Made by a program: the position numbers and the translations under genes. Below the pieces are notes generated by a model. The model did no database searches. It saw only the letters and a program-made list of their open reading frames with translations, and was not told where the DNA came from. From contig JACZTL010000010.1 in the NCBI GenBank assembly GCA_022573715.1, positions 1 through 64,000 on the forward strand: 64,000 bases of DNA, read 5' to 3'. This stretch comes from Bacteroidota bacterium. GTDB taxonomy: Bacteria; Bacteroidota; Ignavibacteria; Ignavibacteriales; Ignavibacteriaceae. This document shows, in pieces, positions 9,206 to 16,970 of this stretch (its first letter is position 1; each line of letters starts with the position of its first letter).

Positions 9206-10667
9206 AAAGATTACCTCTTCCCAAAATTAAATTAGGATCGAGTGCTTTCTTTATTGCAAACATTTTGCTAATAGTTTTTTCTCCTAACATTTCCACCAGT
9301 AAATGAGTTTTAGATTTTCCTATTCCGTGTTCTGCCGATACAGTTCCGTTTAAAGATATCGCTTTTTTACTAATCAAATAATAAAGCTCTTTTGCTTCTT
9401 CGTATTGTTTTTCATTCTCAGGTAAAAAATTAAAGTGCATATGTGAGTCACCGAAATGTCCATAATTAACATATTTTATTTTTTCTTCTTCCGTGATATT
9501 TTTGGCGTAATTATAAAGTTCTTCAAAGCAATTATGCGGAACAGCAACATCGGTACCTAATTTTCTAAAATTCTTACCTGCCATGTATTCGTTTATCTTT
9601 TCAGAAATTGAATGCCGAAAATCTCTAATTCTCTGTTCTTCTTTTTCATTAAAGGCAAACCAGCAATTTCTCTCGTTTCCTTTACATAATTTAATTAATA
9701 CCACCCATTTGTTTAATAAAATATTTTCGTTTTCATTATTTATTTCCTGCTCAAACCAAACAGAACATTGGGAATTAGTAGGAATATTTACAAAATCATT
9801 TCGTAAAAATTCTAAAGAGCCTTTATCAAAATACTCTAAAGCAAGAGCATTTATTATATCATCTCTGTGTTCTATTTTACTCAAGACAGATTGATCTCTT
9901 GCCTGCTTTATAAAAATTAAACCGTCTAATTCATTTTTAAAAAATACTACTGATGATATTTTACTTTTTGATATTGGTAAAACTTTAAGTTTAATATTTG
10001 TAATAACACCTAATGTACCTTCCGAACCTATAAAAAGATCAATTGCATCCATGTTTTCTTTGCAATAATAACCTGAAGCGTTTTTTGTATTTGGCAGGTT
10101 TATCTCGGGCAAATTAAGTTTAATTTTTTCACCTTCTTCAGATAATAAAATTAGTTGGTTTCCTTTTGCTTGATTTTTACCTCTCTCAAGATACAGTTTG
10201 TCACCGTCTGCTAATAAAATTATTAAACCTATAACGTAATCCCGCGTCGGTCCGTATTTAAATGTTCTTGCTCCCGATGCATTTGTTGCAACTGTTCCCC
10301 CCAAAAAGCAAGAGGTTTCAGTAGGATCAGGTGGATAAAACAATTGATGTTTTTTTAACTCATTTTGAAGATCGGAAAGAATAACCCCCGGTTCTAATTG
10401 AACAAACTTTTCTTTTTTATTTATTGCGATTATTTTGTTCAATTTCTCTGTTGAAATAACAATACCGCCATTTGGAACACCGGCCCCGGTAAGACCGGTT
10501 CTGTTTCCAGTAATAGTTACTATTGTTTTATTCTTGTTTGCTTCTTTTAATATTGAAATAATATCTGATTCTGTTTCGGGAAAATAAACAGCATTACAAT
10601 TACCTTTAAAATTAGAAGCATCTTTAAGATAATTTTGTATTTCGTCCTGTACCGTTTTGATAATCAT
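9198..10667 (-). CDS. FAD-linked oxidase, GlcD/D-lactate dehydrogenase type
   Basis: Flavoprotein that oxidises a 2-hydroxy acid such as glycolate or D-lactate. The VAO/PCMH FAD-binding domain is visible (ITGNRTGLTGAGVPNGGIVIS, then GGTVATNASGARTFKYGPTRDY and GSEGTLGVIT). The C-terminal domain carries YGHFGDSHMHFNFLP and SAEHGIGKSKT, with the family's His and Glu residues. At 489 residues it is a single-domain enzyme without the C-terminal iron-sulfur part of larger D-lactate dehydrogenases. The substrate cannot be decided from sequence. It sits 10 bases downstream of the glycosyltransferase gene. Confidence 0.88.
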   Translation of the reverse strand: MIIKTVQDEIQNYLKDASNFKGNCNAVYFPETESDIISILKEANKNKTIVTITGNRTGLTGAGVPNGGIVISTEKLNKIIAINKKEKFVQLEPGVILSDLQNELKKHQLFYPPDPTETSCFLGGTVATNASGARTFKYGPTRDYVIGLIILLADGDKLYLERGKNQAKGNQLILLSEEGEKIKLNLPEINLPNTKNASGYYCKENMDAIDLFIGSEGTLGVITNIKLKVLPISKSKISSVVFFKNELDGLIFIKQARDQSVLSKIEHRDDIINALALEYFDKGSLEFLRNDFVNIPTNSQCSVWFEQEINNENENILLNKWVVLIKLCKGNERNCWFAFNEKEEQRIRDFRHSISEKINEYMAGKNFRKLGTDVAVPHNCFEELYNYAKNITEEEKIKYVNYGHFGDSHMHFNFLPENEKQYEEAKELYYLISKKAISLNGTVSAEHGIGKSKTHLLVEMLGEKTISKMFAIKKALDPNLILGRGNLFN

Positions 10668-10677
10668 AATTAAACAG

Positions 10678-12018
10678 TTATCTGTAGATATAATTTCTCA
10701 TTTCAATTAAATATTTTTTTTGAATATCAATCGATGGAATTGTTCCTTTCTTTCTTTTACTTTTAAAATTAATATTAAGTATTTTGAATAATTCATCAAG
10801 TGCATCAAACATATTTATTTCGGGGTAAGCAGCATCTCTTAAGTAATGAATTAGTTTTAATGTTTTAAATCCGTCAAACCATTTAAGTTTTTGATTGTAA
10901 AGCTGTCTCTCTGATTTAGAGTTCTTAATTATTCCATTCATAATATTTATGAATTTCTGTGCATTTAAATAATAATAAAGATGAGGAGAGATATTTTTTG
11001 CTTGACTAATAATATTTTCTACGTTGTTTTCTTTATCATTTAAAAATAGGAACAACCATTTTTTAAGAATATCAAAGCTTAATGGATCAAATAAAACATA
11101 CTCATTTTTTTCATTCGACAAAAAGCGTCCCACTCTTTGACCCGTACCGAAAGGGACTCTCCATGATTTTCTTTCCGACGGATAAACAACAGCATTATTG
11201 ATTTCATATATCTTATAACTTTTTGCAAGTTTTTCTAAAAAATAAAAGTCTTCTGCGGCTTTTCTTTTATTCATTCCTTCAACAAGTATATAGCTTTCAA
11301 CATCACAAGCCATTGCAGAGCCTATTGCCGGGAAAGCATAAGTTGAATTGGCATATAAAAGTCCAAGATGGTAATGCCTAAGAAATATTTCATAACAGAT
11401 TATTGCTTTTGTTTCATCATCATTTTTATTGATATTGTGCTCATATCTTATTACAGCTGTGTTAATATTCTTTTTGTTAAATGATTCGACAATCTCAGTT
11501 AAATAATTTTTACTAACGCTACAATCAGCATCAAGACAAATGAGAATTTTTTTTGAAGTGCTTCTAAAATCAAATAGATTCAAACTATAATCCATCCCTA
11601 TTTTTCTCGCTAATCCCACGCCTGCAGTTTTATTTGGTAACTCTTTTCCTTCAGTTGATGCATCAATAAAACCAATATTGATAATTGAATCTATAAGGAA
11701 TGAAACAAGTGTATCATTTCTACCTTTATTTTTATAAACAATTTTTTCAAGTAGTTCTAAACTATGTTTGTTTTCTTCCTTTATATTATCAGTTGTCATT
11801 TTTTTATTGTTTATCACAAACAAAAAAAGTGTAGATGATAAATATTTAGTGTTTATACTCAATAATAATGTAAGTAAACGTTTAATGTTTTCGTATTCGT
11901 AAATAGCGGGAATAACAACAATATTATTAAATTTATTATTTGTGTTTATTTCAACAGACCATCCAGGGATTGAATATTTATTTAAATATTTTTGAATCTT
12001 TAAAGGAAGATTATTCAT
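10678..12018 (-). CDS. Glycosyltransferase family 2-like protein
   Basis: A 446-residue protein with a GT-A fold signature: a start strand (NNIVVIPAIYEYENIKRLL), then GVGLARKIGMDYSL and the metal-binding DAD motif at residues 163-165 (ILICLDADCSVS). A later AAEDFYFLEKLAK matches the ED acceptor/catalytic segment of family 2 enzymes. There are no TM helices, so it is probably cytosolic. The donor and acceptor sugars are unknown. Its first codons overlap the end of miaA by 8 bases, so it is translationally coupled to miaA, but no functional link is evident. Confidence 0.75.
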   Translation of the reverse strand: MNNLPLKIQKYLNKYSIPGWSVEINTNNKFNNIVVIPAIYEYENIKRLLTLLLSINTKYLSSTLFLFVINNKKMTTDNIKEENKHSLELLEKIVYKNKGRNDTLVSFLIDSIINIGFIDASTEGKELPNKTAGVGLARKIGMDYSLNLFDFRSTSKKILICLDADCSVSKNYLTEIVESFNKKNINTAVIRYEHNINKNDDETKAIICYEIFLRHYHLGLLYANSTYAFPAIGSAMACDVESYILVEGMNKRKAAEDFYFLEKLAKSYKIYEINNAVVYPSERKSWRVPFGTGQRVGRFLSNEKNEYVLFDPLSFDILKKWLFLFLNDKENNVENIISQAKNISPHLYYYLNAQKFINIMNGIIKNSKSERQLYNQKLKWFDGFKTLKLIHYLRDAAYPEINMFDALDELFKILNINFKSKRKKGTIPSIDIQKKYLIEMRNYIYR

Positions 12019-12919
12019 TAAAATAATTCCTCTTTATCAACTCTTGGGCTTTTGTGTAATCACTACCTTCTATCCAGTTTATAACACAGCCTTCCTTTTC
12101 CATTTTTCTAAACCAGGTCATTTGCTTTTTTGCAAAATTGTTTATCGCGCTATTTAATTTTTGATACATATCATTATAATTTAATTTGTCTTTCAAATAC
12201 ATAGCGATAAATTTATATTCCAAACCGAAAAGCTTTATTCGTTCATAACTTATACCCGAATCCAATAAACTTTTCACTTCTTCTATCATTCCGTTTTCCA
12301 ATCTGTGTTTCAAGCGGATTTTAATCTTTTCTTTTATCTTATCCATACTTAAAAATATTCCGATGTTGTAAGAATTAATATTTGAAGTTATTAAATCATC
12401 TTTTAATTTTGATTTTTCAACAGCTATCGCTTTTATTATTCTTTCCCTGTTAAGAAGGTCTGTAGTGTTATGAAGTTTAAGGTTTAATTTTTTTAATATT
12501 AATGCTAATTTTTCAGTAGACATTTTTTTTAATTGTTGAATGTAACTGTCATTGAAATCCGCTTTGTTTAATTTATAATTTTGTAATATTGAATTTAAAT
12601 AAAGTCCTGTACCCCCAACCATTATTGGTGTATTGCTTCTCTTTCTTATTTTAGAAAAAGCTGTATTGAAATATTTTATAAATTCAAATAGATTAAATTC
12701 ATCTTTCGGATTAATTACATCAATTAAATGATATTTAATATTAGTTTTATTTATCCGGTACTCTGTTAAATCTTTCCCTGTACCGATATCCATCCCTTTA
12801 TAAACCTGCCTTGAATCTGCAGATATAATTTCCCCTTTAAATTTATATGCAAGATTTACACCTAAATTTGTTTTGCCAACTGCGGTAGGTCCGAGAATAG
12901 TTATTAAATTATAAGACAT
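12011..12919 (-). CDS. miaA: tRNA dimethylallyltransferase
   Basis: Transfers a dimethylallyl group to the N6 of A37 in tRNAs that read codons starting with U. The P-loop GPTAVGKTNLG lies at residues 9-19, followed by the ISADSRQVYKGMDIGTGK segment, the HLIDVINP motif and VGGTGLYLNSIL. Near the C-terminus, FAKKQMTWFRKM is the family's tRNA-binding end. The length of 302 residues is typical. It is transcribed ahead of the glycosyltransferase, overlapping by 8 bases. Confidence 0.95.
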   Translation of the reverse strand: MSYNLITILGPTAVGKTNLGVNLAYKFKGEIISADSRQVYKGMDIGTGKDLTEYRINKTNIKYHLIDVINPKDEFNLFEFIKYFNTAFSKIRKRSNTPIMVGGTGLYLNSILQNYKLNKADFNDSYIQQLKKMSTEKLALILKKLNLKLHNTTDLLNRERIIKAIAVEKSKLKDDLITSNINSYNIGIFLSMDKIKEKIKIRLKHRLENGMIEEVKSLLDSGISYERIKLFGLEYKFIAMYLKDKLNYNDMYQKLNSAINNFAKKQMTWFRKMEKEGCVINWIEGSDYTKAQELIKRNYFNE

Positions 12920-12943
12920 TTTTTGAAAAGAAGTTAGATAGAA

Positions 12944-14938
12944 TTACTCATTTACAACAGGCAAGGAAATTGTAAAAATAGCTCCGCCGTCCGATGAATT
13001 TGAAACTATAAGATTTCCATCGTGAGCTTTCACAATTTTATCTACAATATTTAATCCAATACCGAGATGCTCTTCTGTTTTATAAGAAGTAAATTTCTTA
13101 AATATTTCTTCTTGGGAATCAACCGGCACACCTTCGCCTGAATCTTTAAATTCAATATTAACTGTCTCGTCAACTAAGGTTGCGGTAATATAAACAGAAC
13201 CTTTAATTGTTTGAGCATCGCAGGCATTTTTTATAATCTGATAACAAGCAATTGTAAACTGTTTAGAGTCCAAATTAACTTTTGTTTCCACATCTATTTT
13301 CTTATAAAGCACAATATTTCTTGATTCGGCATATTCAGCAAGCAGACCTAAAATATCATTTAGGGCTTCCTTAAAGGAAACTTCCTCTAATGATAAGTTT
13401 ACTTTGTATTCAGAAAAAGTGGATAAATTATCATTCAACGAATCGACAAAATCAGTTTGCTTAATTATTAATTGAAGAACTTGTTTAATCTCTTCGGGAA
13501 GTTTATCTTTTATTAAAATATTAGCATAGTGCTTAATAGTCAACAGTGGATTTTTTATATCTCTATAAATATATTTTGATACATTTGTAAGTGCACCCTC
13601 ATTTGTTTCAGTTATTAGATTTTTAATTTTTGTGCAATTTGATAATGCGAATAGAATACTTTTAATAAATATTTGTAATACATTTACATCTATTTCTGTA
13701 AATGTTTCATCGTTGCTATTAATAAGTTCTAATACAGCTACTACATTCTCATCTTTATCAGCTATTGGCACAACCAATAAATTTTTTGTTTTATAATTAA
13801 AGACCTCATCATAAATTGGATTAAATCTATCATCTTTTGATACATCATCAATAATAACAATTTTATTTCTCAAGGCACAAAGACCTATAATGCTATCATT
13901 TAAAGGAATTTTTAAATCCGTCGTTTCATTATCACCAGAGTTAATTTTAGCCTCTAACATTTTATCATCTTCGTTAATAATGAAGATAATGCTTCTGTCG
14001 GCATTTATTAATTCTGTGGCTTGTTTAACTATCTCGTGAGTTAGCTCATCAACATTTGTTATTTTTAATAATGAAAGTCCCGCATCAATTATTTGAATAT
14101 ATTTTTCATCGCTTATTTTTTCACCTTCCGGTACTATCTCTTCTATAATACCTTGAGACGGTAATTCTTCATTTGTCTCACTCGTATTAATGGCGGGCTT
14201 TTCTTTTTCTGTAGTTTTATGTTCTTCAATTGTTTTTTCACTTAATGGCTCAACTATATCGTTTTTTGTCCGAAGCTCTTCAGTAATATTTATATCAGGC
14301 AATGTGTTCTGTTTTGTATTATCTGTTTCATCTATAAAAATATCTTTTTTTGTTTCCTTCTCATCGGTATTAAATATGTTCTCAAGAGTAATGTCCCCTT
14401 CTTTTATATTATCAGTCAAAGAACTTGTAATTGGTACTTCAGGGTGTATTTTTATTGCTTTTTGGTAATCAATTTTTTCTTCTGTTTTTTTATCGCTTAT
14501 ACTTTCTTTTGTTATTTCTTTTAGAGTTTTACCTACTGTAGAAATAGTTACCATTTCAAGATTATCTTTTAAAACAGTACTTTCTAAAATCAATTTTTGA
14601 AGTTCATGGTAAGTAATTGGATACAACTGACAATTTTTTTCGGCAACACAGGAAGATTTTCTTTCACTTTTTTCGAGCAGTTCTTTTTCGCCAAAAAAAT
14701 CATTCTTATATTTAAATTTTATTTTTGGTGCAAAAGGTGGATCAGGTATTTTTATTTTTACCTCCCCCTCCATTATCAGATAAATGTAATTGGTTTTATC
14801 TCCTTTTTTAAAAACAATATCCCCTTCTTTGTATGTAAGGAGTTTATCCAAAGAAAACTTAAATTTTACTTTTTTCTTATCTACATTAGCAAAAAGTTTA
14901 TTTGAGTAAATGTCGGCTTGTTTTTTAGTGCTAAACAT
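12944..14938 (-). CDS. Cyclic-nucleotide-domain/GAF sensor kinase lacking the phosphoacceptor His
   Basis: A soluble 664-residue signalling protein without TM helices. Roughly residues 28-115 are a cyclic-nucleotide-binding-like domain (KEGDIVFKKGD, FFGEKELL). About 130-270 is a low-complexity acidic linker, and about 275-425 is a GAF domain. A DHp-like helix and a HATPase domain follow, with the N box (QIIKNACDAQ), G1 (DSGEGVP) and G2 (GIGLNIVDKIV) intact. The H-box reads IYRDIKNPLLTIKHYA: Arg459 stands where the phosphorylated His should be. ATP binding therefore looks possible but His phosphorylation does not. No response regulator lies nearby. It is divergent from the glycosylase gene. 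Confidence 0.85.
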   Translation of the reverse strand: MFSTKKQADIYSNKLFANVDKKKVKFKFSLDKLLTYKEGDIVFKKGDKTNYIYLIMEGEVKIKIPDPPFAPKIKFKYKNDFFGEKELLEKSERKSSCVAEKNCQLYPITYHELQKLILESTVLKDNLEMVTISTVGKTLKEITKESISDKKTEEKIDYQKAIKIHPEVPITSSLTDNIKEGDITLENIFNTDEKETKKDIFIDETDNTKQNTLPDINITEELRTKNDIVEPLSEKTIEEHKTTEKEKPAINTSETNEELPSQGIIEEIVPEGEKISDEKYIQIIDAGLSLLKITNVDELTHEIVKQATELINADRSIIFIINEDDKMLEAKINSGDNETTDLKIPLNDSIIGLCALRNKIVIIDDVSKDDRFNPIYDEVFNYKTKNLLVVPIADKDENVVAVLELINSNDETFTEIDVNVLQIFIKSILFALSNCTKIKNLITETNEGALTNVSKYIYRDIKNPLLTIKHYANILIKDKLPEEIKQVLQLIIKQTDFVDSLNDNLSTFSEYKVNLSLEEVSFKEALNDILGLLAEYAESRNIVLYKKIDVETKVNLDSKQFTIACYQIIKNACDAQTIKGSVYITATLVDETVNIEFKDSGEGVPVDSQEEIFKKFTSYKTEEHLGIGLNIVDKIVKAHDGNLIVSNSSDGGAIFTISLPVVNE

Positions 14939-14983
14939 ATGATTAGCTTATATTTAAAATTATCTTACAAAATTTATGGAATA

Positions 14984-15595
14984 ATGAATTCTAATCAAAC
15001 AGTTAAAGGTATAAAACATATTTACAATAATGATGTTAAAATTGCAAGAATTATTGATAGTGCAGGAACATTTGAATTAAACCCTCATAAAAATTATTAT
15101 TATTCTCTTTTAAAAGCCATTGTAGGTCAACAACTTTCTGTAAAAGCAGCTGCTTCGATAAATAAAAAATTCTTCTTGTTTTTTAAAGGTAAACCTTCAA
15201 CGCATAAAATATTATCAACTGAAGACCTGACATTAAGAAATCTAGGTCTTTCATGGGCAAAAGTTAAATATGTAAAGGATCTTTCTCAAAAAATTATTTA
15301 TAAAGAAATATCATTTAAAAATATTAATAATAAATCAAATGAAGAAATTATCTCCTATTTAACTAAAGTTAAAGGCATAGGAAATTGGACTGTACATATG
15401 TTTTTAATTTTTACGTTAGGAAGATTAAATGTTTTACCCGTTAACGACCTTGGACTAAAAAATGCAATTAAAAATCTATACGGGTTAAGAAAAACACCGA
15501 ATGAAAATAAAATAAAACAAATTGCAAATAAAAACGGGTGGGAACCTTATCCCACAATAGCAAGTTGGTATTTGTGGAAAAGTCTTGAAATATAA
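14984..15595 (+). CDS. AlkA-like DNA-3-methyladenine glycosylase (HhH-GPD)
   Basis: Base-excision-repair glycosylase that removes alkylated bases. Visible are the family helix AIVGQQLSVKAA, the helix-hairpin-helix VKGIGNWTVHMFLIF and the catalytic Asp in LPVNDLGLKNAI. I chose the ATG at 14984 (MNSNQTVKG), giving 203 residues. The upstream ATG at 14918 lies inside the divergent kinase gene and would add a tail (MFFSAKHM) not expected in the family; the one at 14939 is also possible. AlkA-type enzymes without the N-terminal TBP-like domain have this size. Confidence 0.88.
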   Translation: MNSNQTVKGIKHIYNNDVKIARIIDSAGTFELNPHKNYYYSLLKAIVGQQLSVKAAASINKKFFLFFKGKPSTHKILSTEDLTLRNLGLSWAKVKYVKDLSQKIIYKEISFKNINNKSNEEIISYLTKVKGIGNWTVHMFLIFTLGRLNVLPVNDLGLKNAIKNLYGLRKTPNENKIKQIANKNGWEPYPTIASWYLWKSLEI

Positions 15596-15648
15596 ATTTT
15601 GAGATTTTATGATTATCTTTTGAATCTTATTTTATAAATTAGCATCAG

Positions 15649-16206
15649 ATGAACGAGAAGGAATTAATAGAGAGAGCCAAAAACGGCGATAAATCTGCTT
15701 TAGCAAAATTAGTAAAAGAACAAGAAAAAACGATTTATAATTTTGCCTTTAAAATTTGCAGAAATCCTGAACAGGCTGAAAATATAATGCAGGAAACTTT
15801 TCTTAGTATGGTAAAGTCACTGCATCAATTTGACGGAAATTCCAAATTAACAACCTGGCTGTATCGGATAGTAACTAACCACTGTCTGATGGCTTACAGA
15901 AAGAAGAAGAATCAATTTCTATCTTTTGATGACGAAGAAATAGCTGCTGAACACAATATATCAAATGACTGGTCGGCAATACCTTCAAATGTCATTGAAA
16001 ATAATGAATTGAAAGATATATTAGATAAAGCCATAAGTAAATTAGCGCCTTATTACAGGATAGTTTTTATTTTAAGAGATGTTAACGGATATTCAACAGA
16101 GGAAACAGGAAAGATTACAAATCTTTCTGTCCCTGCTGTAAAATCAAGGTTGCACAGAGCAAGAGCTTTTTTAAGAAATGAAATTAATGAGGCATTTAAA
16201 AAATGA
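15649..16206 (+). CDS. ECF-type RNA polymerase sigma factor
   Basis: Extracytoplasmic-function sigma factor of 185 residues that redirects RNA polymerase to a stress regulon. Region 2 runs from about residue 10 to 80, with QAENIMQETFLSMVKSLHQFDGNSKLTTWLYRIVTNHCL. Region 4 runs from about 125 to 180, with LAPYYRIVFILRDVNGYSTEETGKI and SVPAVKSRLHRARAFLR. Its last 4 bases overlap the anti-sigma-like gene, and the rhodanese gene follows in the same run. Autoregulation is likely but not shown. Confidence 0.93.
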   Translation: MNEKELIERAKNGDKSALAKLVKEQEKTIYNFAFKICRNPEQAENIMQETFLSMVKSLHQFDGNSKLTTWLYRIVTNHCLMAYRKKKNQFLSFDDEEIAAEHNISNDWSAIPSNVIENNELKDILDKAISKLAPYYRIVFILRDVNGYSTEETGKITNLSVPAVKSRLHRARAFLRNEINEAFKK

Positions 16207-16442
16207 ACCCACAAAAAGTTACCTGTAAAGAAGTAACGGATCACATTTGTAAAAGCTTAGGTGAAGATTTAGATTCCCCGAGATGTCTTGCAATAAAAGA
16301 ACATTTAAATTCTTGCCCTGATTGCCAAAATTACTTTACGTCGATTGAAAAAACAATTGATTTCTACAAAAAATATAATTTGGAATTACCTAAGGAGTCA
16401 CATGATAAACTTATGGATCTACTTAACCTGACAGATGAATGA
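16203..16442 (+). CDS. Zinc-finger (zf-HC2) anti-sigma factor, soluble
   Basis: A 79-residue cytosolic protein with Cys8 and the H-x3-C-x2-C zinc ligands in IKEHLNSCPDCQNY, which is the ZAS zinc-binding anti-sigma fold. No TM helix follows, so it is a soluble ZAS protein, the kind that can respond to cytoplasmic redox or zinc. The 4-base overlap with the sigma gene supports a sigma/anti-sigma pair. Whether it inhibits or activates the sigma factor is not visible. Confidence 0.85.
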   Translation: MNPQKVTCKEVTDHICKSLGEDLDSPRCLAIKEHLNSCPDCQNYFTSIEKTIDFYKKYNLELPKESHDKLMDLLNLTDE

Positions 16443-16482
16443 AATATTAAATTATTTAATAACAAATAAAAGGATAAATAAT

Positions 16483-16872
16483 ATGAAAAAAATTAATCTC
16501 CTCTTTTTGATACTGTTTATTTTTTCAATAGGGATTTACGGATGTTCAACTAAGGATTCAACTTACAAATCTATAACGGTTGAACAACTAAAAAAAGAAA
16601 TGAAAGAAAATCCTGATATGATAATTCTTGATGTAAGAACACTGCAGGAACTGGAAGGTCCGCTTGGCCATATTGAGGGTGTTATCAATATTCCCGTTCA
16701 GGTTTTAGAGGAAAGAATATCTGAATTGGAAAAGTATAAAGACAAAGAAATTACAGTAATTTGTAGATCAGGACAAAGATCAGGTATTGCATCGGGTATT
16801 CTTTTTAAAAAAGGTTACAAAGTAACTAATGTAGAGGGGGGAATGAGAGCATACGTAAAAAGTGAAAAATAA
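16483..16872 (+). CDS. Rhodanese-domain lipoprotein
   Basis: A single rhodanese domain (about residues 28-128 of 129) anchored as a lipoprotein: the signal peptide ends in the lipobox IGIYGC with Cys21. The active-site loop CRSGQRSG carries catalytic Cys94, so sulfur transfer or another persulfide reaction is possible. I chose the ATG at 16483 because the signal peptide starts there and AAAGGA lies 8 bases upstream; the earlier ATG at 16435 would put 16 polar residues before the signal peptide. Co-transcription with the sigma/ZAS pair suggests a redox or sulfur stress link, which is inference. Confidence 0.88.
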   Translation: MKKINLLFLILFIFSIGIYGCSTKDSTYKSITVEQLKKEMKENPDMIILDVRTLQELEGPLGHIEGVINIPVQVLEERISELEKYKDKEITVICRSGQRSGIASGILFKKGYKVTNVEGGMRAYVKSEK

Positions 16873-16938
16873 TTTTGTGGATTGAACATTGCTTGTCCTT
16901 AGTTACTTGAGATTTATTTCTTTATGGTTTACCTTTTT

Positions 16939-16970
16939 GAGCGATTCAGGCGAATCGCTCTATATTTTTT
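16939..16970 (+). terminator. Hairpin terminator of the sigma/anti-sigma/rhodanese run
   Basis: A perfect 9-bp stem (GAGCGATTC with GAATCGCTC) around a 4-base loop at 16939-16960, followed on the + strand by TATATTTTTT. This fits a Rho-independent terminator 67 bases after the rhodanese stop. On the minus strand the hairpin is followed by A residues, so it would not end the convergent BNR-protein transcript. The arms resemble the palindrome in rpsT at 35738-35754. Confidence 0.8.

Noticed and set aside
14918-14984. Longer start for the AlkA-like glycosylase at 14918
   Set aside because: It begins inside the divergent kinase gene and adds residues with no family match; the ATG at 14984 gives a normal N-terminus.
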